A stretch of DNA of 64,000 nt from Enterobacter cancerogenus (GTDB taxonomy: Bacteria; Pseudomonadota; Gammaproteobacteria; Enterobacterales; Enterobacteriaceae): assembly GCA_000773965.1 (NCBI GenBank), contig JRUP01000004.1, positions 124,001 through 188,000 of the forward strand, in the 5' to 3' direction. The translations under genes and the position numbers were made by a program. The notes under the pieces were generated by a model. The model was not told where the DNA came from. It saw only the letters and a program-made list of their open reading frames with translations, and made no database searches. Numbering within the stretch: the first letter of the stretch is position 1; each line of letters opens with the position of its first letter. This document shows, piece by piece, positions 26,751 to 36,230 of this stretch.

Positions 26751-28262
26751 ATGAACACACAAACAACCCAGAGTGCCTCCCCCGTAGTGCCTCCTGCGGC
26801 GCCGGGGAAAAAGAATCGCCTGATTATGTTGTGCCTGCCGATCATTGTGGCAGTGCTGTTGCTGCTGGTCCCGACCCCTGCCGGGCTGGAACCTTACGCA
26901 TGGCACTTCTTTGCTATCTTCGTTGGCGTGATTGTCGGGCTGATCTTTGAGCCGCTGCCCGGTGCCGTTATCGGCCTGACTGGCGTGGTGGTGATAGCGC
27001 TGTTCAGCCAGTGGGTGCTGTTCAGCCCGGCCGAACTGGCGGATCCCAAGTTTAAAACGGCGGCGCAGTCGTTCAAATGGGCAGTGAGTGGCTTCGGCAA
27101 CTCCACCGTCTGGCTGATCTTCGGTGCCTTTATGTTTGCCGCTGGCTACGATAAAACCCAGTTCGGTCGCCGCCTGGCGCTGATTCTGGTGAAATATCTC
27201 GGCCGTCGCAGCCTGACGCTCGGTTACGCCATCACCTTCGCGGACCTGTTACTGGCACCGTTTACGCCTTCTAACACCGCGCGCAGCGGCGGTACCATCT
27301 ACCCGATCATCGCCAACCTGCCGCCGCTGTACGGTTCAAAACCGAATGACCCAAGCGCACGTAAGATTGGTTCTTACCTGATGTGGGTGGCTATCACCGC
27401 CGCCTGTATCACCAGTTCAATGTTCCTCTCTGCACTGGCACCGAACCTGCTGGCGCTGGCGCTGGTAAAAAGCGTGGTGGGCTTCGAAATCTCCTGGGGT
27501 ATGTGGTTCCTCGCCTTCCTGCCGCTCGGCGTGCTGTTGATTCTCACCATGCCGCTGCTGGCGTACTGGCTCTATCCGCCGGAAGTGAAGGTTAATGACG
27601 AAGTGCCACGTTGGGCGACCGCTGAACTGGCGAAGCTCGGCAAGCTGTCACGCAACGAAATCCTGCTGCTGGTGTTTGTGGTCTCAGCACTGATGATGTG
27701 GATCTTCGCTGCCGCATGGATTGAGCCAGCAATGGCCGCCCTGCTGGTTATCGTGCTGATGCTGTGGACCGGTGTACTCAACTGGAACGATATCACCAGC
27801 AACAAAGCGGCATGGAATACCTTTGCCTGGTTCGCCACGCTGGTCGCCCTGGCAGATGGTCTGGCGCGTGTGGGCTTTATCGCCTGGCTGGGTAAAGAAG
27901 GTGCGCAGCTGCTGCACGGTTATGACCCACAAGTCTCGGCGGTGGTGTTGCTGGTGGCCTTCTACTTACTGCACTACCTGTTCGCCAGTACCACTGCGCA
28001 CACCACTGCGCTGTTGCCTGCGATGCTGACCATCGCCGCCTCGATTCCGGGCATCAATATGCCAGTGTTCTGCCTGATGATGTGTGTGTCCCTGGGTGTG
28101 ATGGGTATTATCACCCCGTACGGCACCGGCCCAAGCCCGATTTATTACGGTAGCGGCTACCTGCCAACCAAAGATTACTGGCGTCTCGGTACTATCTTTG
28201 GCGCTATCTTCCTGATTGCTCTGATGGTAATTGCTTACCCATGGATGGTGATGATGTTCTGA
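26751..28262 (+). CDS. DASS-family dicarboxylate antiporter (CitT/TtdT-like)
   Basis: A 503-residue inner-membrane transporter with about 12 hydrophobic segments. The family signatures APFTPSNTARSGGTIYPI and the matching late motif GIITPYGTGPSPIYYGSGYL contain the paired SNT-like and TPYGTG substrate/sodium-site loops typical of the CitT, TtdT and plant plastid DiT1 group. It probably exchanges an external dicarboxylate or tartrate/malate/citrate for succinate. Placed between a fumarate reductase and a fumarase, it is the likely import and succinate-export route of the module in place of DcuB. Confidence 0.9.
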   Translation: MNTQTTQSASPVVPPAAPGKKNRLIMLCLPIIVAVLLLLVPTPAGLEPYAWHFFAIFVGVIVGLIFEPLPGAVIGLTGVVVIALFSQWVLFSPAELADPKFKTAAQSFKWAVSGFGNSTVWLIFGAFMFAAGYDKTQFGRRLALILVKYLGRRSLTLGYAITFADLLLAPFTPSNTARSGGTIYPIIANLPPLYGSKPNDPSARKIGSYLMWVAITAACITSSMFLSALAPNLLALALVKSVVGFEISWGMWFLAFLPLGVLLILTMPLLAYWLYPPEVKVNDEVPRWATAELAKLGKLSRNEILLLVFVVSALMMWIFAAAWIEPAMAALLVIVLMLWTGVLNWNDITSNKAAWNTFAWFATLVALADGLARVGFIAWLGKEGAQLLHGYDPQVSAVVLLVAFYLLHYLFASTTAHTTALLPAMLTIAASIPGINMPVFCLMMCVSLGVMGIITPYGTGPSPIYYGSGYLPTKDYWRLGTIFGAIFLIALMVIAYPWMVMMF

Positions 28263-28270
28263 TGATGTTG

Positions 28271-28350
28271 CTCCGATGTTAAAATCGGAGCCGCGCAGAG
28301 CCGTGAAAGTGTTATGATGCTCGCCAGTCAGCCCTTGCGGAGGGCTGGCG
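28271..28350 (+). terminator. Two hairpins between transporter and fumarase
   Basis: A perfect 7-bp stem CTCCGAT/ATCGGAG (28271-28290) follows eight bases after the transporter stop; a second, stronger imperfect stem (CGCCAGTCAGCCC with GGGCTGGCG, 28322-28350) comes next. Neither has a real T tract, so they may attenuate or stabilise rather than fully stop the transcript running into fumarase. Confidence 0.45.
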
Positions 28351-28426
28351 AGAGAAAATCTAAAAACAGATCGCCTAATTTGTCACCTGCCACTCTGACA
28401 GGCGACACGAAGCTAAGTGAGCCAAC

Positions 28427-30070
28427 ATGTCGAACAAACCCTTCTATTATCAGAATCCCTTTCCTCTCGCCAAAGATGATACCGAATACTATCTGCTGAG
28501 CCGCGATTACGTCTCAGTAGCCAACTTCGAAGGCGAAGAGGTGTTGAAAGTCGATCCGAAAGCCCTGACGCTGCTGGCGAAGCAGGCCTTCCATGATGCT
28601 TCATTCATGCTGCGCGCCTCGCATCAGGCCCAGGTTGCCGCGATTCTGGCCGATGACGAAGCCAGTAAGAACGACAAATACGTTGCCCTGCAGTTCCTGC
28701 GTAACTCGGAAATCGCCGCCAAAGGCGTGCTGCCGACCTGCCAGGACACCGGCACGGCGATCATCATGGGCAAAAAAGGCCAGCGCGTCTGGACTGGCGG
28801 TGGCGATGAAGCCGCGCTGTCGCAAGGTGTTTACAACACCTTTATCGAAGACAACCTGCGTTATTCCCAGAACGCCGCGCTGGATATGTACAAAGAGGTC
28901 AATACCGGCACCAACCTGCCGGCGCAGATCGATCTCTACAGCGTGGATGGCGACGAGTACAAATTCCTGTGCATCGCCAAAGGCGGCGGTTCTGCCAACA
29001 AAACTTACCTGTATCAGGAAACCAAGGCACTGATTACCCCGGCCAAGCTGAAGAACTACCTGGTTGATAAGATGATGTCACTCGGCACTGCCGCCTGCCC
29101 GCCGTACCATATCGCGTTTGTGATTGGCGGCACCTCAGCAGAGAGCACGCTGAAAACCGTCAAGCTGGCTTCCACCCACTACTACGATTCACTGCCGACC
29201 GAAGGTAACGAACACGGTCAGGCATTCCGTGATGTCGCGCTGGAGCAGGAGCTGCTGAAAGCGTCACAAGAGTTGGGCCTTGGCGCACAGTTCGGCGGTA
29301 AATACTTCGCCCACGACATTCGCGTGGTGCGTCTGCCACGTCATGGTGCGTCCTGCCCCGTTGGCATGGGCGTATCTTGCTCGGCTGATCGTAATATCAA
29401 AGCCAAAATCAACCGCGAAGGCATCTGGATCGAGAAACTGGAAGATAACCCAGGCCGCTATATCCCGGAAGAACTGCGTCAGCAGGGCGAAGGCGAAGTG
29501 GTGAATGTCGATCTTAACCGCCCGATGAGTGACATTCTGGCGCAGCTGTCATCCTATCCCGTGGCAACCCGCCTGTCGCTGAACGGCACCATTATCGTGG
29601 CGCGTGATATTGCCCACGCCAAGCTGAAAGAGCGTATTGATAACGGCGAAGGTTTGCCGCAGTACATCAAAGATCATCCGGTGTATTACGCGGGCCCGGC
29701 GAAAACCCCGGAAGGTTATGCCTCCGGTTCACTTGGCCCAACCACCGCGGGTCGTATGGACTCTTACGTTGACCTGCTGCAGGAAAACGGCGGCAGCATG
29801 GTGATGCTGGCAAAAGGCAACCGCAGCAAACAGGTGACTGATGCCTGCCATAAACACGGCGGCTTCTATCTCGGCAGCATCGGCGGCCCGGCAGCGGTAC
29901 TGGCGCAGCAGAGTATTAAGAGTCTGGAATGCGTGGAGTATGCGGAACTGGGAATGGAAGCCATCTGGAAGATTGAAGTGGAGAACTTCCCGGCGTTTAT
30001 CCTGGTGGATGACAAAGGCAACGACTTCTTCCAGCAGATCCACAATCAGTGTTCTGCCTGCGTGAAGTAA
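28427..30070 (+). CDS. fumA: Class I (iron-sulfur) fumarate hydratase
   Basis: A 547-residue class I fumarase, interconverting malate and fumarate with an oxygen-sensitive 4Fe-4S cluster. The cluster cysteines are C105 (LPTCQDTG), C224 (TAACPPYH) and C318 (GVSCSADRN), matching E. coli FumA/FumB (548 residues). In this setting it behaves like FumB: it would turn imported malate into fumarate for the reductase upstream. The exact paralogue name is a convention; sequence alone does not distinguish FumA from FumB. Confidence 0.95.
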   Translation: MSNKPFYYQNPFPLAKDDTEYYLLSRDYVSVANFEGEEVLKVDPKALTLLAKQAFHDASFMLRASHQAQVAAILADDEASKNDKYVALQFLRNSEIAAKGVLPTCQDTGTAIIMGKKGQRVWTGGGDEAALSQGVYNTFIEDNLRYSQNAALDMYKEVNTGTNLPAQIDLYSVDGDEYKFLCIAKGGGSANKTYLYQETKALITPAKLKNYLVDKMMSLGTAACPPYHIAFVIGGTSAESTLKTVKLASTHYYDSLPTEGNEHGQAFRDVALEQELLKASQELGLGAQFGGKYFAHDIRVVRLPRHGASCPVGMGVSCSADRNIKAKINREGIWIEKLEDNPGRYIPEELRQQGEGEVVNVDLNRPMSDILAQLSSYPVATRLSLNGTIIVARDIAHAKLKERIDNGEGLPQYIKDHPVYYAGPAKTPEGYASGSLGPTTAGRMDSYVDLLQENGGSMVMLAKGNRSKQVTDACHKHGGFYLGSIGGPAAVLAQQSIKSLECVEYAELGMEAIWKIEVENFPAFILVDDKGNDFFQQIHNQCSACVK

Positions 30071-30092
30071 GGCTTTAAGCCGTGCTAAAACT

Positions 30093-30125
30093 AAAAATCC
30101 GCGGCTTATGGCTGCGGATTTTTTT
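30093..30125 (+). terminator. Rho-independent terminator after fumarase
   Basis: The stem AAAAATCCGC paired with GCGGATTTTT around an 11-base loop, ending in a run of seven T, lies 23 bases after the fumarase stop. Confidence 0.9.
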
Positions 30126-30148
30126 ATGGGGTGAGCACTGCGCGATGC

Positions 30149-30313
30149 TTACATCGCACCGAGTTGTACGTCTAACAGCATATCGGCATCATCATCGTTT
30201 TGACCAATCACGTAGATGGCCTGACGTCCCGGCAGATTCACCGTGATGATGTGCTGATCATCAGCATCCAGCACGTCGTCGTGCTGTTCCTGAAACTTGT
30301 GCAATGTGTTCAT
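30149..30313 (-). CDS. Small acidic protein, 54 residues
   Basis: A short gene easily missed by length filters. It begins MNTLHKFQEQHDDVLDADDQ, continues as IITVNLPGRQAIYVIGQNDDD and ends ADMLLDVQLGAM. TAAGGA stands five to six bases before the ATG, and the composition (acidic first third and tail around a hydrophobic beta-like centre) is protein-like. No membrane segment, no signal peptide. It sits alone between the fumarase terminator and the arylsulfotransferase-like gene. Function unknown. Confidence 0.6.
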   Translation of the reverse strand: MNTLHKFQEQHDDVLDADDQHIITVNLPGRQAIYVIGQNDDDADMLLDVQLGAM

Positions 30314-30465
30314 GTTTTTCCTTAAAAATGGTGCGCGACTTTACTTTCCCTACACTCTTATATCGACAAGACCCGGCTCAAATGTAGCGGAATATTCTGC
30401 TTTCGTGATGCAGGCACTGTGTCACGGCCAAATGACAGTCTGATTAAAGAAGTAACGCACATTTC

Positions 30466-31809
30466 TTACTGTGAGGATGTCAGCGCCGGACAACCCGGTA
30501 GCGCCGGATAACGGATGCAATCCGCTATCACCGCCTTCTCACTGTGCGCTGTCCCATCCGGTGCCCAGCGGTAATCCACCATGTAGGCGCGATACACCGT
30601 GTTGCCACTGTAGTGATCGCGCGGCATCGCTTTGCCGTAAAACGGGCTGACGTACTCCCAGACAATCGCGCCCTGCGGTGTCACCTGGAACAGGCGGCCG
30701 CTCTGCCCTTCGTTGATCAAGGTGTTGCCATTCGGCAGGCGCTGCGCGTTGCTGATATAGGCACTGTAGAAGGTGGAGATCGCTTGTCCTGATTTCTCGC
30801 CGGTGTACTCCCAGACGATTTGTTTGGTCTGCGGGTTCACTTCAATGACGCGTGAAGCGGAGAAGAATCCTTGCCGCGTGGGCGGGAATCCGGCGTTGCC
30901 CTGATTATCAAAAATCAGAATATTGCCAGCACCCGGCAAGCCCGGTCCGATCATGTGCACATCGTGCTCGCCAATCAGCTGATCCAGCGGACGCGGCAGC
31001 GGTGTATCCAGCTTCAGCGCTGGATAATCAGGCCCAATGCGCCACACCACTTTGCCCGTCTGCCGATCGACAATCACGGCCACGTTGCCGTTTCGCGAGT
31101 TAAACAGGATGTTGTCAGGGGCAAAGCGCTGATCGCCTTTATCAAACCACGGATTTGGCCCCAGCGGTGCCGCCGTGTTCATATGCAAAAAGTCAGCGTC
31201 CTGGCTGTCACGGATCATCGCCAGTTGCGCATCAGAAAAGCCCAGCTCATTGAGGTGATCGGCCACTGACCAGCTCCACAGCTTTTCCCCCTGCGGCGAC
31301 ACTTCCTCCAGCGTATTATCGATAATGCGATAGTTGTAGCCGGGCAGCTGCCGTAGTGCAGCGCCCAGCACCAGCGTGTTGCCATCTGCCAGGCGCTGGA
31401 TTTCATGGTGTTGGTGCACCGGCTGCTGCTGACTGCCATATTGCCACTGTACCGCACCGTTCCAGTCCACTTCCGCCACGCTGGCATTCACCATACCGTT
31501 GCCGGGACTGGCTTCCTTGTCGAGATCTTTTTGACGCTCCAGCTGTACCAGCAGATGTCCCCGCTGGCCGTTGACGCGGTCAGTGGGAATTGGCCAGCTC
31601 GGGAATCCTTCATAGGCCCAGCGATGCACTTCCTGCCCGGTCATATCAATTAAATGGGTTTGGTTATCGCTGCCGGGGATCACCACATAACCGTTCCAGG
31701 CACGCGCGGGATCGTAATACGTCACGCCCGTAGGAAACGCACTGGGAATGGCCGATGCACCAAATGAGAGGGACAACAGGCAGACAGACAACGTTGCCGC
31801 AATACGCAT
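30466..31809 (-). CDS. Arylsulfotransferase (ASST)-like exported protein
   Basis: A 447-residue protein with a signal peptide (about residues 1-20, LLSLSFGASA). The mature part has repeated beta-propeller blades, each with a WxY/W-type strand (GAVQWQYGSQ, EKLWSWSV, GKVVWRIGPDYP, KQIVWEYTGE, GAIVWEYVSPF), and histidines in HQHHEIQRLADGNTLVLG and GEHDVHMIGPG. This fits the arylsulfate sulfotransferase family, periplasmic enzymes moving sulfate between phenols, which use a histidine nucleophile. Activity itself is unproven; many relatives are only ASST-like. No DsbA/DsbB-type partner genes flank it. Confidence 0.8.
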   Translation of the reverse strand: MRIAATLSVCLLSLSFGASAIPSAFPTGVTYYDPARAWNGYVVIPGSDNQTHLIDMTGQEVHRWAYEGFPSWPIPTDRVNGQRGHLLVQLERQKDLDKEASPGNGMVNASVAEVDWNGAVQWQYGSQQQPVHQHHEIQRLADGNTLVLGAALRQLPGYNYRIIDNTLEEVSPQGEKLWSWSVADHLNELGFSDAQLAMIRDSQDADFLHMNTAAPLGPNPWFDKGDQRFAPDNILFNSRNGNVAVIVDRQTGKVVWRIGPDYPALKLDTPLPRPLDQLIGEHDVHMIGPGLPGAGNILIFDNQGNAGFPPTRQGFFSASRVIEVNPQTKQIVWEYTGEKSGQAISTFYSAYISNAQRLPNGNTLINEGQSGRLFQVTPQGAIVWEYVSPFYGKAMPRDHYSGNTVYRAYMVDYRWAPDGTAHSEKAVIADCIRYPALPGCPALTSSQ

Positions 31810-31933
31810 GATTCACCATCCTGACTCAGGGAGAAATAAAACGCCCTTATAGGGTAGATGTAAATGGCGGCAGGATTAGTCCGAATGAGGCATGTGAGAG
31901 AAAAGGCAGCGGCATGAACCGCTGCCTGAGTGC

Positions 31934-33454
31934 TTAGAAGAAGCCCAGCGGTTGCGTGCTGTAGCTCACCAGCAGGTTTTTGGTTTGCTGGTAGTGATCA
32001 AGCATCATTTTATGGGTCTCGCGACCGATACCGGATTTTTTATAGCCACCGAACGCCGCATGTGCCGGATAGAGGTGATAACAGTTGGTCCAGACACGGC
32101 CCGCTTTAATCGCGCGCCCCATACGATAGGCGCGGTTGATATCACGGGTCCATACACCTGCGCCCAGTCCGTAGATCGAGTCATTGGCGATGGCGAGGGC
32201 TTCCGCTTCATCTTTGAAGGTCAGTACACCGACCACCGGTCCAAAGATCTCCTCCTGGAACACGCGCATGCTGTTGTCGCCTTTCAGCAGCGTGGGCTGA
32301 ATGTAGTAGCCGCTATCGAACGCTTCACCAATCTTCTCTACACCGCCGCCGTGCAGCACCTGTGCACCCTCTTTCTGCGCGATTTCCAGATAAGAGAGGA
32401 TTTTGTCGAACTGCTGCTGCGACGCCTGCGCGCCAATCATGGTTTCGGTATCCAGCGGATCGCCGCGTTTGATGGTTTTAATACGTTTCATGACGGCCGC
32501 CATAAACGGCTCAAAGATCGACTCCTGCACCAGCGCACGCGACGGACAGGTACAGACTTCGCCCTGATTGAGGAAACCGAGCACCACACCTTCTGCCGCT
32601 TTCTCGATAAAGCTCTCTTCCGCGTCCATGATGTCTTCAAAGAAGATGTTCGGCGATTTACCACCCAGCTCAACGGTGGACGGGATCAGGCTTTTCGCCG
32701 CCAGTTCGAGGATATGCCCACCGGTGGCGGTGGAACCGGTAAAGGCGATTTTGGCGATGCCCGGATGTGACGCCAGCGCTTCACCGGCTTCTTTACCGTA
32801 ACCGTGCACCACGTTGATGACACCCGGTGGCACCAGATCTTTGATCACTTCCATAAACAGGGTGATCGACAAGGGCGTCTGCTCAGCTGGTTTCAACACC
32901 ACGCAGTTACCCGCTCCGAGCGCCGGAGCCAGTTTCCACGCCGCCATTAACAGCGGGAAGTTCCACGGGATGATTTGCCCGACCACGCCCAGCGGTTCGT
33001 GGAAGTGATAAGCGGCGGTGAATTCATCGATTTCTGCTGCGGTGCCTTCCTGCGCGCGCACGCAGCCCGCGAAGTAGCGGAAGTGGTCTACCGCCAGCGG
33101 TAGGTCAGCGGCCAGGGTTTCACGCACCGGCTTGCCGTTATCCCAGGTTTCGTTGACCGCGATGTATTCCAGCTTCTCTTCCAGTCGATCGGCGATTTTC
33201 AGCAGCACCAGCGAACGTGCCTGCGGGGAGGTTTTGCCCCAGGCATCCGCAGCGGCCTGTGCTGCCGCCACCGCGTTATCGATATCGGCCTTATCCGAAC
33301 GCGGGAACTCGCCGATGGTAGAACCGTTAATCGGGGTGGTGTTGACGAAGTAACTACCGTTCACCGGCGCAACGAATTCGCCGTTGATAAAGTTGCCATA
33401 ACGCGATTGCAGAGTGATGAGAGAACCTTGTTCTCCCGGAGCAGCGTAACGCAT
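31934..33454 (-). CDS. NAD-dependent aldehyde dehydrogenase (AldB/ExaC type)
   Basis: A 506-residue class 3-type aldehyde dehydrogenase. The N-terminus [11 protein letters not shown] and the ending [10 protein letters not shown] resemble Pseudomonas ExaC and E. coli AldB. The general-base glutamate is in VELGGKSPN and the nucleophilic cysteine in [13 protein letters not shown]. Likely acts on acetaldehyde and related short aldehydes. AAGGAG seven bases upstream fixes the ATG at 33454; a longer frame starting at 33490 has no site. A 16-bp palindrome lies 56 bases upstream. Confidence 0.93.
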   Translation of the reverse strand: MRYAAPGEQGSLITLQSRYGNFINGEFVAPVNGSYFVNTTPINGSTIGEFPRSDKADIDNAVAAAQAAADAWGKTSPQARSLVLLKIADRLEEKLEYIAVNETWDNGKPVRETLAADLPLAVDHFRYFAGCVRAQEGTAAEIDEFTAAYHFHEPLGVVGQIIPWNFPLLMAAWKLAPALGAGNCVVLKPAEQTPLSITLFMEVIKDLVPPGVINVVHGYGKEAGEALASHPGIAKIAFTGSTATGGHILELAAKSLIPSTVELGGKSPNIFFEDIMDAEESFIEKAAEGVVLGFLNQGEVCTCPSRALVQESIFEPFMAAVMKRIKTIKRGDPLDTETMIGAQASQQQFDKILSYLEIAQKEGAQVLHGGGVEKIGEAFDSGYYIQPTLLKGDNSMRVFQEEIFGPVVGVLTFKDEAEALAIANDSIYGLGAGVWTRDINRAYRMGRAIKAGRVWTNCYHLYPAHAAFGGYKKSGIGRETHKMMLDHYQQTKNLLVSYSTQPLGFF

Positions 33455-33509
33455 GGTGTTTCTCCTTGCGGACAGAGTGGCGAATAACAACTATGAAACC
33501 TGTTATTAA

Positions 33510-33525
33510 CATTGATCGATCAATG
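33510..33525. promoter_or_regulatory. 16-bp palindrome, candidate operator of the aldehyde dehydrogenase gene
   Basis: CATTGATCGATCAATG is perfectly palindromic and lies in the presumed promoter of the aldehyde dehydrogenase gene. The two-base spacing between TTGA halves is wrong for FNR and fits better a TetR-type repressor; the regulator is not in the immediate neighbourhood. Confidence 0.5.
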
Positions 33526-33837
33526 TCAGCCTGTCAGATCGCAGAGCGGGAAACTGTGACCGCACCGAAGGAAAATTCCGGCAATCAGGGTTTGAGATTT
33601 AGGCGTGATGATCCTGCACGCCAGTCTCAGCATTGATTAAACGTGACGCACTTGACCGCCGCAGATGGCGGGAGTCTATTACGCCACTTCACAGCCCGGT
33701 TATCAGCTTTACATCCCTCCAATTTCTTCCCCGCTTCGTTGCGGATAATTCCGAGTTTTGCCGCATATGCAGCGAAAAGCGAAACAAACGCAATGAATTT
33801 GGTCAATATGAAACAGGATACTCATCAGGAGAAAGAG
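33526..33837. other. Intergenic region and leader of the methyltransferase gene
   Basis: About 310 bases without a supported gene. The methyltransferase frame stays open back to 33643, but the residues encoded there lack domain character and the best ribosome site is at its right end, so I regard this as leader. Confidence 0.45.
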
Positions 33838-34401
33838 ATGTTGGCTTCAGCCCTGACGTTAATGCGCGCCAAAGCGAACTTTGTTCAGCAATTTATTCGG
33901 AACCCGCGCAAGATGGGCAGCATCACGCCCTCCTCTGCTGCGCTGTGCCGCACCATGTGCGATGCCGCCAACTGGGATCACAGCCTGCGTATCGCCGAAC
34001 TCGGTGCCGGTGACGGGGTGTTAACCCGTCATATTCTGCACAGAATGTCGCCGCAGGCTCAATTAGATGTGTTCGAGATCAGTCCAGATTTAGTGAAGAG
34101 TTTGCGCGCGTGGAGCGATCCGCGCATGCAGGTGCGTGCGTGCTCAGCCGAGTACTTGTCGGGTGAATACGATGTGATCTTTTCCGGCCTGCCGCTGCTG
34201 TCGCTGCCGCCGGAAACCCGTGAAGCGATTCTGAGCGCCGTGCACGATGTGTTGGGCCCGCGCGGTGTATTTATCCAGTTTCAATACACCTCATTGACCC
34301 AACCGACTCTGTCACGTTACTTCACCTGGCAGCGCCAGCGGGTGCTGAAAAATATGCCGCCCGCCTGGGTTTATCGCTGCACACGGCATTACGCGCCCTG
34401 A
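33838..34401 (+). CDS. SAM-dependent methyltransferase (phospholipid N-methyltransferase-like)
   Basis: A 187-residue class I methyltransferase. NFVQQFIRNPRKMGSITPSSAALCRTM at the start resembles the small PmtA-type phospholipid N-methyltransferases and rRNA adenine dimethylase-like enzymes; motif I is IAELGAGDGVLTRHIL, motif II is VFEISPDLVKSL, and DVIFSGLPLLSLP is the motif IV region. The ATG at 33838 has AGGAG six bases before it; in-frame ATGs at 33793 and 33808 are alternatives. Its end overlaps the convergent amidotransferase gene by 13 bases. Confidence 0.78.
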   Translation: MLASALTLMRAKANFVQQFIRNPRKMGSITPSSAALCRTMCDAANWDHSLRIAELGAGDGVLTRHILHRMSPQAQLDVFEISPDLVKSLRAWSDPRMQVRACSAEYLSGEYDVIFSGLPLLSLPPETREAILSAVHDVLGPRGVFIQFQYTSLTQPTLSRYFTWQRQRVLKNMPPAWVYRCTRHYAP

Positions 34402-35108
34402 GCCTGCACGCGCGGCTGCGGCCGCGTTTGCTGCCAGAATCTTTGTAGCAACTCACGTGACCAATCCTCACCGGCGACCTGTGCGCCATCATCACTCACG
34501 CCTTCCGGTAAGCAGGTGGTCATGATTTTGCGGGTAAACTCCGGGTGGAACTGCACCGACAGCGCCTGCGGGGAATAACGTAAAATCTGGCAGCCATCCA
34601 GCTCGGAACGTGCCAATACTTCAGCCTGCGACGGCGGCGTAATCACCGACTGGCGATGTGACAACCATGCCTGGAATTCACCTGGCAACGTCGCTAACCA
34701 GGGATCATCACTGGCAGTGTGGGTCAGGGTTTTCAAGCCGCGCTCCCAGCCGTTCGGGTTATCACCCACTTTGCCGCCCAGCGCATACGCCATCAGCTGA
34801 TGACCGTAACAGACGCCCAGCAGCGGCAGCTCCGCTTCCAGCGCGCCACGAATCCATGCCGCAGTGCGTTCGCTCCAGTCAGCGTGATCGGTGACCATCG
34901 CCCAGGAGCCGCTGAGAATCGCGCCGCTGACGCGATCAAAAGCCGGTAACTCTTCACCAAGATGCGGACGGACAATCACATAGTCTTCCGGCTGCAGTTG
35001 CAGCGCATCAATAAACCAGACGGGTTGTTCACCAATTTGCGCCACAACCTGCGGTGGCGGGACTTCGAGTTGAATCAGAGCAAGGGGTAACGCGCGGGTG
35101 TGTGTCAT
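34389..35108 (-). CDS. Class I glutamine amidotransferase-like protein
   Basis: A 239-residue protein with the triad of class I amidotransferases: nucleophile cysteine in LLGVCYGHQLMAYALGG, and histidine plus glutamate in SVQFHPEFT. It lacks a fused synthase domain, so it belongs to the free-standing GMP-synthase-like group (YfeJ-type), whose partners or substrates (possibly gamma-glutamyl compounds) are unsettled. The ATG at 35108 begins right before the first strand; an upstream GTG at 35150 is possible but has no ribosome site. Confidence 0.88.
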   Translation of the reverse strand: MTHTRALPLALIQLEVPPPQVVAQIGEQPVWFIDALQLQPEDYVIVRPHLGEELPAFDRVSGAILSGSWAMVTDHADWSERTAAWIRGALEAELPLLGVCYGHQLMAYALGGKVGDNPNGWERGLKTLTHTASDDPWLATLPGEFQAWLSHRQSVITPPSQAEVLARSELDGCQILRYSPQALSVQFHPEFTRKIMTTCLPEGVSDDGAQVAGEDWSRELLQRFWQQTRPQPRVQAQGA

Positions 35109-35298
35109 TCCGAATTCATTCCTTAACGGAGTCAGCTTTCGGACATCCACTTTGACAGGAAATCAGTGACCTGTCTTATTTTTTTCCTGCATAAGCTCAT
35201 GCCATAACGAAAAATATTTTTGCACAATGTCACAGAAATGCACGGCTTCGTGCCATGATTAGCCGGTGATTACCCCCTTTCATGTGAAGGATGACATT

Positions 35299-36183
35299 GT
35301 GGCAGTGCGGCATTTCTTTATGGTTCTGATGGTGGTCTCCATCTGGGCTTTCAATAACGTGGCGGTGAAGTGGGGATTGCTGGAACTTCCACCGCTGTTC
35401 CTCACCTGGATGCGCTTTGTGGTGGTGGCGATTGTACTGGTGCCGTTCTGCCGCATTACGCGCGAACAGCTGCCATGGCTGCTCACCCTCGCCTTCACTT
35501 TTGGCTTTATGCACTTCTCGCTGCTGTTTGTCGGCATGCGCTTCACCGATGCCGGCACCGGGGCGATTGTGGTACAACTCGGTACGCCAATTGCCATGTT
35601 GCTGGCAATGCTGGTGCTAAAAGAGAAGCTGACGCTGGTACAGCTGTTTGGTATTGCGATCTCGTTAAGTGGCGTGGCGGTGCTCTCCGGCAGCCCAACG
35701 ATTCCGGCGTGGTGGGTGCTGTGCATACTGCTGTGCAGCGCCTTTGGCTGGGCCATCAGCAATATGATCGTGAAGAAATCGCCGCCGATTAAACCGCTGA
35801 CGCTCACAGGCTGGATCTCCTTCCTCGCTGTGCCGATTGTCGGAGCCGCTTCCTGGCTCACCGAATCGCACCAGTTTTACGCCTTAAGTCACGCGGGCTG
35901 GCGCGGCTGGTTTGGTATTCTTTACAGCGCGCTGGCTTCCTCGATTGTGGCTTATACCTTGTGGTACTCGTTGCTGAAAAAGTACAACGTTAACTTAATC
36001 ATGCCTTACTCGCTGCTCACGCCCGTGCTGGCCGTGTTGATGGGCGTATTTGTGCTGGGCGACAGCATGAACAGCTTCAAGATTCTCGGGGCGTCTCTGG
36101 TGGTGCTCGGTACCGCCATTGCGGTAATCAACCTGCGTAATCTGCGCATGCACGCGCGCTTTCCTCGCCTGCGCCGCCGTTAA
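35299..36183 (+). CDS. EamA/DMT-family transporter
   Basis: A 294-residue inner-membrane protein made of two repeated EamA domains, about ten hydrophobic segments in all. The typical first-helix motif SIWAFNNVAVKWG and the repeat-two counterpart LYSALASSIVAYTLWYSLLKKYNVNLIMP are seen, along with GTGAIVVQLGTPIAMLLAMLVLKEKL. These proteins usually export amino acids or other metabolites; similarity to YedA/EamA is general only. I choose the GTG at 35299 because AAGGA stands seven bases before it. Confidence 0.87.
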   Translation: MAVRHFFMVLMVVSIWAFNNVAVKWGLLELPPLFLTWMRFVVVAIVLVPFCRITREQLPWLLTLAFTFGFMHFSLLFVGMRFTDAGTGAIVVQLGTPIAMLLAMLVLKEKLTLVQLFGIAISLSGVAVLSGSPTIPAWWVLCILLCSAFGWAISNMIVKKSPPIKPLTLTGWISFLAVPIVGAASWLTESHQFYALSHAGWRGWFGILYSALASSIVAYTLWYSLLKKYNVNLIMPYSLLTPVLAVLMGVFVLGDSMNSFKILGASLVVLGTAIAVINLRNLRMHARFPRLRRR

Positions 36184-36230
36184 ATTCTCTCTGCTATGCT
36201 TGAGTCTCGCGCGTTTTCCGGAGACTCAAT

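Noticed and set aside
31952..32770. Long antisense frame (272 codons) inside the aldehyde dehydrogenase gene
   Set aside because: Shadow of a strongly coding strand; the dehydrogenase motifs are all on the minus strand.
33513..33522. TTGA/TCAA palindrome considered as an FNR box
   Set aside because: The spacing between the half-sites is two bases instead of the four required, so it is listed only as a generic operator candidate.
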